Source: Ancrocorticia sp047602305
Lineage (GTDB): Bacteria; Actinomycetota; Actinomycetes; Actinomycetales; Actinomycetaceae
DNA: 64,000 bases
Assembly (NCBI GenBank): GCA_047602305.1
Contig: JASGHO010000001.1
Coordinates: 1,550,001 to 1,614,000, forward strand
Reading direction: 5' to 3'
Each line of letters opens with the position of its first letter. Position 1 is the first letter of the stretch. The notes under the pieces are model-generated. The model ran no database searches. It was not told where the DNA came from and worked only from the letters and a program-made list of their open reading frames with translations. Shown in pieces: positions 1 through 12,240 of this stretch. The translations under genes were made by a program, and so were the position numbers.

Positions 1-579
1 CACCGACTTCGGGATGTCCACGAGCACCGGACCGGGACGGCCGGTGGAGGCGATGTAGAACGCCTCGGCGATGCGCGCCGGAATATCCTCGGGATCGGTG
101 ATGAGGAAGGAGTGCTTGGTGATCGGCATGGTGATGCCGACGATGTCCGCCTCCTGGAACGCATCCGTGCCGATGAGCGCGGCGCCCACCTGGCCGGTGA
201 TGGCAACCATCGGGATGGAATCCATCTGGGCGTCCATGATCGCGGTCACCAGGTTGGTGGCGCCGGGGCCGGAGGTGGCGATACACACGCCAACCTTGCC
301 GGTGGACACGGCGTAGCCTTCCGCCGCGTGTCCTGCTCCCTGCTCGTGGCGCACGAGGATGTGCTTGACCTTGGTGGAGTCGAGGAGCGGATCATAGGTC
401 TCGATGATGGCACCGCCCGGAAGCCCGAAGACTACATCGACGCCAAGTTCTTCCAGTGAGCGAATAATCGAACGGGCACCCGTCGACTTTTCGCGGATGG
501 TGCGCTGCTCTGATGCGAGCTCTGCCGTATCTGCAGCGCGGCTGGCGGCCACATCGGCTGGTGTTGGAGCCTTAGCCAT
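1..579 (-). CDS. ilvB: Acetolactate synthase large subunit (partial, C-terminus cut by window edge)
   Basis: This ThDP- and FAD-dependent enzyme makes 2-acetolactate or 2-aceto-2-hydroxybutyrate, the first common step of valine, leucine and isoleucine synthesis. About 193 N-terminal residues are present. The ThDP-binding N-domain is clear: GLPGGAIIETYDPL, then HEQGAGHAAEGYA with the conserved catalytic Glu, then GPGATN and QVGAALIGTDAFQEAD. The start is ATG at 579 with an AAGGAGG-like ribosome site a few bases upstream. About 20 N-terminal residues (MAKAPTPADVAASRAADTAE) precede the conserved domain. A leader peptide and an attenuator hairpin lie upstream on the same strand (628-712). The partner genes ilvN and ilvC are probably beyond the left edge, but that is inference. 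Confidence 0.96.
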   Translation of the reverse strand, partial: MAKAPTPADVAASRAADTAELASEQRTIREKSTGARSIIRSLEELGVDVVFGLPGGAIIETYDPLLDSTKVKHILVRHEQGAGHAAEGYAVSTGKVGVCIATSGPGATNLVTAIMDAQMDSIPMVAITGQVGAALIGTDAFQEADIVGITMPITKHSFLITDPEDIPARIAEAFYIASTGRPGPVLVDIPKSV

Positions 580-627
580 GTGATCCTCCTTCGTCTTCCT
601 GAGTTGTGCCGCATGTGCGGCGGGCAA

Positions 628-652
628 TAAAAAAGCCCCTCGTTCGAGGGGC
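628..652 (-). terminator. Attenuator terminator of the ilvB operon
   Basis: On the minus strand a GC-rich hairpin (GCCCCTC, loop GAAC, GAGGGGC) is followed at once by TTTTTTATT. It lies between a short leader reading frame and ilvB, where an attenuator belongs. The stretch just before it (about 653-690) can form a competing stem from GCGCGCCGCAC and GTGCTGCGCGC. The 3' arm of that stem reaches the base of the terminator. Confidence 0.8.
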
Positions 653-685
653 GCGCAGCACTTAACCAGCAGGCCGTGCGGCGCG

Positions 686-712
686 CTAGCTGAGTACCAG
701 AGAAATCGTCAT
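686..712 (-). CDS. ilv leader peptide, MTISLVLS
   Basis: This eight-codon reading frame (ATG at 712, TAG at 688-686) encodes Met-Thr-Ile-Ser-Leu-Val-Leu-Ser. Four of its eight residues are branched-chain amino acids, the end products of the pathway. It ends about 35 bases before a U-tailed hairpin and 107 bases before ilvB. This is the layout of transcription attenuation, in which a ribosome stalled on Ile, Leu or Val codons favours the antiterminator. A TACAGT -10 box ends 7 bases upstream of the ATG, so the leader is probably translated from a leaderless transcript. Confidence 0.72.
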   Translation of the reverse strand: MTISLVLS

Positions 713-718
713 GTCTCG

Positions 719-748
719 ACTGTAGCGGTCCGAGCGCGGTAAGGCCAA
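719..748 (-). promoter_or_regulatory. Candidate promoter of the ilvB leader transcript
   Basis: On the minus strand, TTGGCC (-35) and TACAGT (-10, positions 724-719) are separated by 18 bases. The predicted start of transcription falls on the A of the leader-peptide ATG at 712. Confidence 0.5.
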
Positions 749-958
749 TCCAGAACAACATTGTCTCATATCGTGGATCACGCTCTCAGCATGTGGTCAC
801 CTTTCGGAGGTCATCTCACACCTTGGTCCCGGTCCACTCCACCAATCCCGCCAGCCCACTTCCCACCCCAACGAATACACTCAGTGCCCACGTCCCTCGC
901 CTCCCCGCAACCACCGCGCCTCCAGACAACCCTGAAGGCCTACGTCCAGCGCACCCAA

Positions 959-964
959 TACACT
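959..964 (+). promoter_or_regulatory. -10 box of a probable leaderless promoter
   Basis: TACACT ends 7 bases before the ATG at 971. The spacing matches seven other starts in this window. No convincing -35 is visible. Confidence 0.4.
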
Positions 965-970
965 ACGACT

Positions 971-1570
971 ATGACGAACCAGAACATCCACACCCGTTGG
1001 GAAGTCTTCCTGGGCGATTCCGACTCCCCCATCGGTCTCCTCTATCGCCGCTGGAGCGAACACGAACTTCTCACCGAGGTCGTCTTCGCCCAGCCCGAGC
1101 CGCACCGTATCACCAGCCGCATCGAGTTGGAGGGCCGCCGCTGGATCCGCTCCCACTACGTCGAGGACGGCCTCGAACCCGTTGAGATCAGTGCCGCCGA
1201 CCTCATCGAAGAAGAGGACGCCATCCCCACCTACATGGAATTCTTCCTCCTGCGTGACGCCATCACAAACTTCTCCAGCGACGACGAACACACCGTCTCC
1301 TACCACGTCCTCGCCCCGAACGACCGTCACGGTATCGCCCAGGACGCCTCCATCTGGTCCCCCGAAGAGGGCCTGTGGGAGATCGAGACGAACGGCGACC
1401 TCGCCTCGCGCCACCGCGTCGCCGGCGGCAAAATCATCGAATCCGATTGGCTCGGGGTACGCTCACGTCCCGTTTCCGCCCAGGAAGCCGCGGCGCAGCT
1501 ACGTTCCATCATCGACGACGACGTCCTCGCCCCACTTCTCGCCGACGAACCGGACTCACTGGCCAAGTAG
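971..1570 (+). CDS. Conserved-looking hypothetical protein, 199 aa
   Basis: I do not recognise this protein. It is soluble and acidic, with no signal peptide or membrane segment. It is rich in Asp, Glu and aromatic residues (for example TRWEVFLGDSDSPIGLLYRRW and the C-terminal RSIIDDDVLAPLLADEPDS). The codon use is typical of neighbouring genes, with a strong third-position G/C preference, which supports real coding. ATG 971 was chosen over longer upstream starts because the upstream extension is proline-rich and unlike coding sequence, and because a -10 box sits 7 bases before 971. A strong hairpin follows (1618-1652). The gene is transcribed away from ilvB and towards the AspT-like gene. 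Confidence 0.7.
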   Translation: MTNQNIHTRWEVFLGDSDSPIGLLYRRWSEHELLTEVVFAQPEPHRITSRIELEGRRWIRSHYVEDGLEPVEISAADLIEEEDAIPTYMEFFLLRDAITNFSSDDEHTVSYHVLAPNDRHGIAQDASIWSPEEGLWEIETNGDLASRHRVAGGKIIESDWLGVRSRPVSAQEAAAQLRSIIDDDVLAPLLADEPDSLAK

Positions 1571-1617
1571 GCACCACTCGAGTAAGCAGCGAGTGGGTGA
1601 GCAGCAAACGAACACGA

Positions 1618-1652
1618 AGCGGGGTGGCAGCCGTGAAAGCTGCCACCCCGCT
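1618..1652. terminator. Hairpin terminator between convergent genes
   Basis: AGCGGGGTGGCAGC pairs with GCTGCCACCCCGCT across a 7-base loop, giving a perfect 14-bp stem. No T-run follows on either strand. The position between convergent genes (971-1570 and the AspT-like gene) suggests it serves one or both. Confidence 0.65.
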
Positions 1653-1665
1653 GGTGTCATGACGC

Positions 1666-1755
1666 CGTCGTCATGCTAGTCAGCCGACTTCCTCATCCTC
1701 CGCCTCAAAACTGAACTTTCGGGCCTCGGATTTCGTCGTCGTGCTAGTCAGCCGA
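1666..1755. repeat. Two copies of a 22-bp direct repeat, 68 bp apart
   Basis: The sequence CGTCGTCRTGCTAGTCAGCC plus GA occurs at 1666-1687 and 1734-1755 with one difference. The second copy ends next to the stop codon of the AspT-like gene. It looks like a small local duplication. Confidence 0.7.
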
Positions 1756-1756
1756 G

Positions 1757-3400
1757 CTACATGCTGGCGATGATGTAGGCGATGAAGATTTTTCCGATCA
1801 TGGCCACCGGATAGACGAGCGCGTATCCCATGGCCACGCGCGGATCGGAGTTCGTGCGGCCGTTGGCGAAGGCGAGAACCGCCGGCTGGGTCTGCGCGCC
1901 TGCCACGAGGCCGGACAACTGCGTTCCGCCCATCTTGAAGATGCTTCGCATGGTGAAGTACAGACCAACGGCCATCATCAAGGTGAGGATGAGTCCCAGA
2001 ACGAGGATTCGCCACCACTCGCCGCTGGTGAACGCGGAGAGGATCTGGCCACCGGCGTTGGTGCCTGCCTGAGCAAGGAAGAGCATGAGGCCGAGCTCGC
2101 CCAGGACGAGGTTCGCGGTCACCGGAAGCGCGGTGATCACAGGCCCGATACGACCAATACGGCCCATGATGAGTCCGATGATGAGGACGCCGGCCGCAGC
2201 ACCAATCGCGAACGTACCGCCGCCGGGCAATGGCATGCGCAGCTCACCGATGAACACACCGAGGGCGAGGCCGATACCGAGGCCGATCGGGTTGATGTCC
2301 GTCAGGCCCTTGGTGGAGTCGCCGAGCCACTTCGAGATGTCCTTCATCTTGTCGGTGGGTGCCACCACGCGTACGCGGTCGCCCATTTCCACCATGAAGT
2401 TCGGGTTGGCCAGCTGATCGGCGTCACCGCGGCGAACACGAGAAATACGTGCGTTCCAGCGCTCATCAAGTACCTTGTCCAGATCCTCGATGGTCTTACC
2501 CGCGAGCTTGTGGTTGGAGATCGTCACACGACGGAAGTCCATGAGGCGGCGATCCGAACGCAGCGAGAGAGAAGAACGATGGCCGAGTTCCGTCTCAAGC
2601 GCCCGGAGAACTTCCTTCGTGCCCACCACGGTGACAAGATCGTCCTTCTCGAGAACGTCATTGTTGACCGGAATCCAGATCGGCCCGGTTTCTCCGCGGC
2701 GCAGGCGAGAGAACTCGACAGGGCCGGAGAGGTGCGCGATGATGTCTCGAATACGAGGCGAATCGTCGCGCTCCACGCGAATCGTCTCGTGCGTTACCGG
2801 GGCTGGCGCGTCCGTATCCAGGTGAGCCTTGTTGAGTGCCATACCCGCAGCAGTCAGCATACCGACAACACCAAACAGGTAAGCCACCGCATAACCCACG
2901 GTAGCCATGGCGGGGTCACCGGAAGCTTCGGCCGCCGTCGCCAGTGCCGGCGTGTTCGTCAGGGCACCAGCAAACGTTCCGGCAGCAAGTGCCGGGGACA
3001 TACCGAATACCTTGGTACCAAGCAAGAAGGCGGTGGTTCCCGTGACGACGAACAACGCCACCATCATGAGGATCGGGCCCGCTCCGCGCTTCAAACTCGA
3101 GAAGAAGTTGGCTCCGGCGTTGTTTCCGATGGAGAAGGCAAAGAGAACCAGACCAAACGTGCCAAGGACCGGAGGAACGCGAACTTCGATGTTATACGTT
3201 CCTGCCCAGGCGGCAACGACAATTGCCGTGAACAGGACCATCGCGGCGCCCATACTGACGCCCTTGATCTTCAGCGAACCGAAGACCATTCCAACTCCCA
3301 TGAGAAGGAACGCCAGAATCACTGGCCCCTCTGCAAGATGGGTGAAAACAACGGCCATTGTAGTGTCGTCACTTCCTATCATCGAGTGGTCCACGTCCAC
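1757..3400 (-). CDS. AspT/YidE/YbjL-family membrane exchanger with two RCK_C domains
   Basis: This integral membrane transporter is related to the aspartate:alanine exchanger family. Its layout is that family's: an N-terminal membrane half (five or so helices, starting VFTHLAEGPVILAFLLMGVG), a cytosolic middle of about 150 residues with two TrkA/RCK C-terminal-like modules (around GPIWIPVNNDVLEKDDLVTVVG and NPNFMVEMGDRVRVVAPT), and a second membrane half. Each half carries the family repeat (NNAGANFFSSLKRG and QAGTNAGGQILSAF; GALTNTPALA and AGAQTQPAVLA). At up to 547 residues it is normal in length. The start is uncertain: GTG 3400, ATG 3382 or ATG 3358 are all possible, and 3358 best fits the usual N-terminus. 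The substrate is unknown. Its place between ilvB and ilvD hints at an amino-acid link, but this is only context. Confidence 0.9.
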   Translation of the reverse strand: MDVDHSMIGSDDTTMAVVFTHLAEGPVILAFLLMGVGMVFGSLKIKGVSMGAAMVLFTAIVVAAWAGTYNIEVRVPPVLGTFGLVLFAFSIGNNAGANFFSSLKRGAGPILMMVALFVVTGTTAFLLGTKVFGMSPALAAGTFAGALTNTPALATAAEASGDPAMATVGYAVAYLFGVVGMLTAAGMALNKAHLDTDAPAPVTHETIRVERDDSPRIRDIIAHLSGPVEFSRLRRGETGPIWIPVNNDVLEKDDLVTVVGTKEVLRALETELGHRSSLSLRSDRRLMDFRRVTISNHKLAGKTIEDLDKVLDERWNARISRVRRGDADQLANPNFMVEMGDRVRVVAPTDKMKDISKWLGDSTKGLTDINPIGLGIGLALGVFIGELRMPLPGGGTFAIGAAAGVLIIGLIMGRIGRIGPVITALPVTANLVLGELGLMLFLAQAGTNAGGQILSAFTSGEWWRILVLGLILTLMMAVGLYFTMRSIFKMGGTQLSGLVAGAQTQPAVLAFANGRTNSDPRVAMGYALVYPVAMIGKIFIAYIIASM

Positions 3401-3681
3401 CCCCGCGCCGTCGACAAGGCGGCTCTACAAGTATGAAACGCCAATGGCGAACTTCGTGGGGCAGGGGTCCTATTCGGACTTGTTTCGCCCCAAAATGTGA
3501 GCGACGACGTCCTCGCGTCTCACGAAAACGCAACTGGCTGTCTCACAATTGGTCACATGGTAAGACCTGAATATCCAATATCGGGTGACACTACGACCCG
3601 AATCAAGCCGCGGAATCTCCAGCAAAACGAAGCGGCAGCCAAGTCGTGGCCTACTGACCCAATCACGAAGACTTCTCCACG
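3401..3681. other. Intergenic stretch upstream of the AspT-like gene
   Basis: No gene is supported here. The sequence is less GC-rich than the flanking genes and presumably holds the promoter of the AspT-like gene, but I could not pick a convincing -35/-10 pair. Confidence 0.4.
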
Positions 3682-3719
3682 AAAAACTGGGGAGCAAGCC
3701 CTTCCGGCTCACTCCCCAG
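3682..3719 (-). terminator. Intrinsic terminator of ilvD
   Basis: CTGGGGAG (3687-3694) pairs with CTCCCCAG (3712-3719), with a smaller inner AGCC/GGCT stem. On the minus strand it is followed by TTTTT. It lies 47 bases past the ilvD stop. Confidence 0.85.
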
Positions 3720-3765
3720 CTCTCATAGCTCACTGCGACCCGTAGTCACAAACGGCACCACAAAC

Positions 3766-5598
3766 TTAGTCGACGTGGCGCACAGCACCCTTGTCCGCCG
3801 ACGTCGCCATTGCAGCGTATGCCCGCAGCGCCTTCGAGACGACGCGGTCGCGGTTCTTCGGCTTCCACGGAGCCGGTCCCGCAGCCTCGCGGCGGCGCTC
3901 CAACTCCTCGTCAGAGACCTCCACGCGCAGAACACGATCCGGGATATCGATGACGATCTTGTCGCCCTCTTCGACCAGACCAATGGCGCCACCGGCCGCT
4001 GCCTCCGGCGAGATATGACCGATAGACAGACCCGAGGTACCGCCCGAGAAGCGGCCGTCCGTGATCAGACCGCACACCTTGCCGAGTCCGAGACCCTTGA
4101 GGAACGACGTCGGGTACAGCATCTCCTGCATGCCCGGTCCGCCCTTGGGTCCCTCGTAACGAATAACGACGACGTCGCCCGGGTTCACCGACTTGGAGAG
4201 GATCAGCTGGATGGCATCCTCCTGCGACTCCACGACGCGTGCGATGCCCTCGAAATGGAAGAGGGACTCATCAACGCCGGCTGTCTTGACGACGGCGCCG
4301 TCAAGCGCAATGTTGCCGTAGAGGATACACAGGCCGCCGTCCTTGGTGTAGGCATGCTCGAGATCGCGGATACAGCCTTCAACCCCGTCGGTGTCCAAGC
4401 TTTCCCACGAAGCATTCTGCGAGAATGCCTGCGTGGTACGAACACGGCCGGGAGCGGCATGGTACAGATCCAGGGCGGCTTCACTTGCTGTGCCGCTGCG
4501 GATATCCCACTCACCCAGCCAGGTCTCGAGATTGGGGGCGTGCACCGAGTGCACGGTATCGCGCAGCAAACCGCCACGGTGCATTTCACCGAGCAGAGCC
4601 GGGATGCCACCCGCACGATGGAAGTCCTCCATGTGGAACTTCGTCGAGTTCGGGGCGACCTTGGACAGGCACGGAACACCGCGGGACAAGGAATCGATGT
4701 CCTTGAGGTTGAAATCGACCTCACCCTCCTGTGCCGCCGCCAGAATGTGGAGAATGGTGTTGGTGGAGCCTCCCATCGCGATGTCCATGGACATCGCGTT
4801 CAGGAAAGCATCGCGCGTGGCGATGGAGCGCGGCAGCACCGATTCGTCGTCGTCACGGTAGTAACGGTTCGCCATATCGACGATACGACGGCCTGCCTCG
4901 AGGAACAGACCCTTACGACGCGACGCCGTCGCGAGAGTCGAACCATTGCCCGGCAGCGAGAGGCCCAGGGCCTCTGTCAGGCAGTTCATCGAGTTTGCGG
5001 TGAACATACCGGAGCAGGAACCACAGGTGGGGCATGCCGAGGCCTCGACACGGTACAGGTCCTCATCGGAGATGCTGTCATCGGCGGTCATCGCCATCGC
5101 ATCAACCAGATCCGTACGATGGTCGACGACGCCTTCGACATCGTTTCCGGATTCCATCGGGCCACCGGAAACGAAGATCGTCGGAATGTTGAGGCGCAAG
5201 GCAGCATTGAGCATGCCCGGGGTGATCTTGTCGCAGTTGGAGATGCAGACGAGCGCGTCTGCCGTGTGAGCGTTCACCATGTACTCGACCGAGTCCGCGA
5301 TGATCTCACGTGAAGGCAGCGAGTACAGCATGCCTCCGTGGCCCATGGCAATGCCGTCGTCGACGGCGATCGTGTTGAACTCACGACCAATACCACCGGC
5401 TTCTTCGATCGCGCTCTTTACCAGCTGGCCCATGTCCTTGAGATGAACATGGCCAGGTACGAATTGGGTGAAGGAATTGGCGATGGCAATAATCGGCTTA
5501 CCGAAATCCTCGCTCTTCATTCCCGTTGCCCGCCAAAGAGCGCGGGCTCCCGCCATATTTCGTCCTGTTGTGGACGTTGCCGAGCGCAACTGCGGCAT
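3766..5598 (-). CDS. ilvD: Dihydroxy-acid dehydratase
   Basis: This Fe-S enzyme dehydrates 2,3-dihydroxy-isovalerate or -methylvalerate, the penultimate step of valine and isoleucine synthesis. It has 610 residues, the usual length. Family landmarks are NMAGARALWRATGM at the N-terminus, the CISNCDKITPGM cluster ligand motif, ACPTCGSCSGMFTANSMN, and PKGGPGMQEMLYPTSFLKG with ITDGRFSGGTSGLSIGHISPEAAAGG near the C-terminus. The start is ATG 5598 with an AGGAGGG ribosome site 5-6 bases upstream. It is monocistronic, with its own terminator at 3682-3719. Confidence 0.98.
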   Translation of the reverse strand: MPQLRSATSTTGRNMAGARALWRATGMKSEDFGKPIIAIANSFTQFVPGHVHLKDMGQLVKSAIEEAGGIGREFNTIAVDDGIAMGHGGMLYSLPSREIIADSVEYMVNAHTADALVCISNCDKITPGMLNAALRLNIPTIFVSGGPMESGNDVEGVVDHRTDLVDAMAMTADDSISDEDLYRVEASACPTCGSCSGMFTANSMNCLTEALGLSLPGNGSTLATASRRKGLFLEAGRRIVDMANRYYRDDDESVLPRSIATRDAFLNAMSMDIAMGGSTNTILHILAAAQEGEVDFNLKDIDSLSRGVPCLSKVAPNSTKFHMEDFHRAGGIPALLGEMHRGGLLRDTVHSVHAPNLETWLGEWDIRSGTASEAALDLYHAAPGRVRTTQAFSQNASWESLDTDGVEGCIRDLEHAYTKDGGLCILYGNIALDGAVVKTAGVDESLFHFEGIARVVESQEDAIQLILSKSVNPGDVVVIRYEGPKGGPGMQEMLYPTSFLKGLGLGKVCGLITDGRFSGGTSGLSIGHISPEAAAGGAIGLVEEGDKIVIDIPDRVLRVEVSDEELERRREAAGPAPWKPKNRDRVVSKALRAYAAMATSADKGAVRHVD

Positions 5599-5776
5599 GA
5601 GACCCTCCTAAAAAATACTTCCCTCCAGCATACGACTGGTATTCGGGTAGCGATATGATGCTCAGCTAAATAACCCTGCGAGTTTCGGCACGTCAGACAT
5701 GGTTGGTAGGCCCAGTCTGGGAGTTTACTTCTGTGCCGGTCTTGGGTTGGTGGCCCGGGCATGGTCCCTAGTGATT

Positions 5777-5817
5777 GTTCCTCGTAGAACGCCTCGTTGG
5801 ACAGTTCCTCATAGAAC
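5777..5817. repeat. Two copies of an imperfect palindrome GTTCCTCRTAGAAC
   Basis: GTTCCTCGTAGAAC (5777-5790) and GTTCCTCATAGAAC (5804-5817) are each bounded by GTTC/GAAC and start 27 bases apart. They lie just past the rRNA operon terminator (5819-5872, minus sense) and upstream of ilvD. Their function is unknown. Confidence 0.45.
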
Positions 5818-5818
5818 A

Positions 5819-5872
5819 CAAGAGGGGCTGTATCAGTTGGATTTGTGATCCGTTCTGAGACAGCCCCTCTTG
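5819..5872 (-). terminator. Terminator of the rRNA operon
   Basis: A 13-bp perfect stem (CAAGAGGGGCTGT / ACAGCCCCTCTTG) encloses a 28-base loop that itself holds GGAT/ATCC. It starts 11 bases past the 3' end of 5S rRNA. Confidence 0.85.
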
Positions 5873-5883
5873 TGAAGGTTGGG

Positions 5884-6001
5884 TGGCGGTGGTGTCCTAC
5901 TCTCCCACACCCTGGCGAGTGCAGTACCATCGGCGTGTCCAGGCTTAGCTTCCGGGTTCGGAATGGGACCGGGCGTTTCCCTGGAGCTATGACCACCGCC
6001 A
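5884..6001 (-). rRNA. rrf: 5S ribosomal RNA
   Basis: The minus strand reads GTGGCGGTGGTCATAGCTCC at the 5' end and has the conserved CCCGGTCCCATTCCGAACCC core. The 5' GGCGGTGG pairs with the 3' CCACCGCC. The length is about 118 nt. It is third in the operon, about 170 bases past 23S. The ends may be off by a few bases. Confidence 0.95.
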
Positions 6002-6170
6002 CTTCTATTGGGTTATCAGTCATGTGTTTAACCATGGTGAGTCTTGATCGCTCCCAGTGTGGGAGGAAGGTTCACCAGTTGGTTTGGTGTTGGGTTTTTG
6101 TATAATGGACGCGAGACACAAGATCTTTGATCAACCTGTTCACTCTCTCTTTATAGGAGGGAGTGTGGGG

Positions 6171-11228
<5,058 letters not shown>

Positions 11229-11497
11229 ACTGTGAAGCATGACTAGCTCCAAAAAATGCGCATGCACAAACACACGCCACACAACCAACCAAACAACAAA
11301 AATCATTCAATCAGCCATGCACAACCAACCCGAAGGCCAGTCAAAATAAACACCAACCACAACCAACAACCACACACACTCGAAAACATGTGTGATCATC
11401 AAGCCACGATCAGTGCACACACACCCACCAACACCCCGCATCCCACGCATTCGAACACGTGTGCGACTATCGGGTTGTTAGTGAATTGTCCGTAACA
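11229..11497 (-). other. rRNA operon leader
   Basis: This transcribed leader of about 260 bases sits between the candidate promoter and 16S. Like the spacer, it is A/C-rich on the plus strand. No gene is supported. Confidence 0.5.
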
Positions 11498-11527
11498 ATA
11501 ACACTCGACACACTATTAGACTTTCAA
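11498..11527 (-). promoter_or_regulatory. Candidate rRNA operon promoter
   Basis: On the minus strand, TTGAAA and TGTTAT are separated by 18 bases, in the only strongly AT-enriched patch upstream of 16S. The predicted transcript starts about 260 bases before the mature 16S end. Confidence 0.4.
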
Positions 11528-12025
11528 GCACCACACCCACACCCCACCAACAACCAACCACCAGGCCAGTCATCAACAAGGAGAAGCGGACCAGAACTCT
11601 ACCACAACCACCCACCATCTCGCAACCCCACCACGTGAGACCCGCAAAACAACCAGACGATCACCAGAACAATTCCAGAACCCGTCACACTCGAACACTC
11701 AACAACCAGTTTCCTCTAGCCATCTTCTTTGCGAAAGACTCAACATCTCCCACCAGTTTGCCTAGTGAAACCCTCACGTCAACCCCTCTTACGAGGCGCC
11801 TCAGTGCTTGTTGCCGTGTCCCGGCGACAGGTAAATACACTACCCACCCACCCAACCACCGTCAAACCACCAACACGAGACCCCCCTCACACACCCCCAA
11901 AACCCAACAACCACAACAAAAACACCAACATCACACCCACAATGGTTCTGACCCGCCCAAAACCTGTGCTAGAAAGCCGACTAGCCATCACAACCGGGCT
12001 CACAACCCACGAAAACCGCGCCGTC
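11528..12025. other. Gene-free region upstream of the rRNA operon
   Basis: This long stretch is AC-rich on the plus strand. Open frames exist here because stops are rare in such composition, but they lack ribosome sites and have biased Thr/Pro/His/Asn content. I see no gene. Further rRNA promoters may lie here. Confidence 0.5.
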
Positions 12026-12089
12026 GTCGTCGCCAAATCTAGTTGTCGCAAAATCTAGTCGTCGCCAAATCAGGTCATCCCCGAACCTA
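12026..12089. repeat. Degenerate 16-bp tandem repeat, four units
   Basis: Four adjoining 16-base units read GTCGTCGCCAAATCTA, GTTGTCGCAAAATCTA, GTCGTCGCCAAATCAG and GTCATCCCCGAACCTA. A fifth may have decayed beyond recognition. The array lies between the malic enzyme terminator and the rRNA upstream region. Confidence 0.75.
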
Positions 12090-12111
12090 GCTGTGGCCAC
12101 CACCCAGATAT

Positions 12112-12149
12112 GCGAAAGGGCCGGCAACCAAATGGTCACCGGCCCTCGC
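12112..12149 (-). terminator. Terminator of the malic enzyme gene
   Basis: AGGGCCGG pairs with CCGGCCCT, extended by GCG/CGC after a two-base bulge. It lies 90 bases past the malic enzyme stop on the minus strand. Confidence 0.65.
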
Positions 12150-12240
12150 AGGACTAGAACGTCTCCCCTTCACTCTTCCCCACAAGACGACTCATCCCAT
12201 AGAAGACGATTCGCCGCACAGAAGAAGGCTCCCGGAGAAA

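Noticed and set aside
3775..5313. A 512-codon open frame opposite ilvD
   Set aside because: It is antisense to a conserved enzyme; the length follows from high GC content.
5517..6035. Open frame on the minus strand suspected to be a transposase remnant
   Set aside because: It runs from 5S rRNA into ilvD upstream DNA. The FYEEL-like repeats come from the short palindromes and match no transposase motif I can name.
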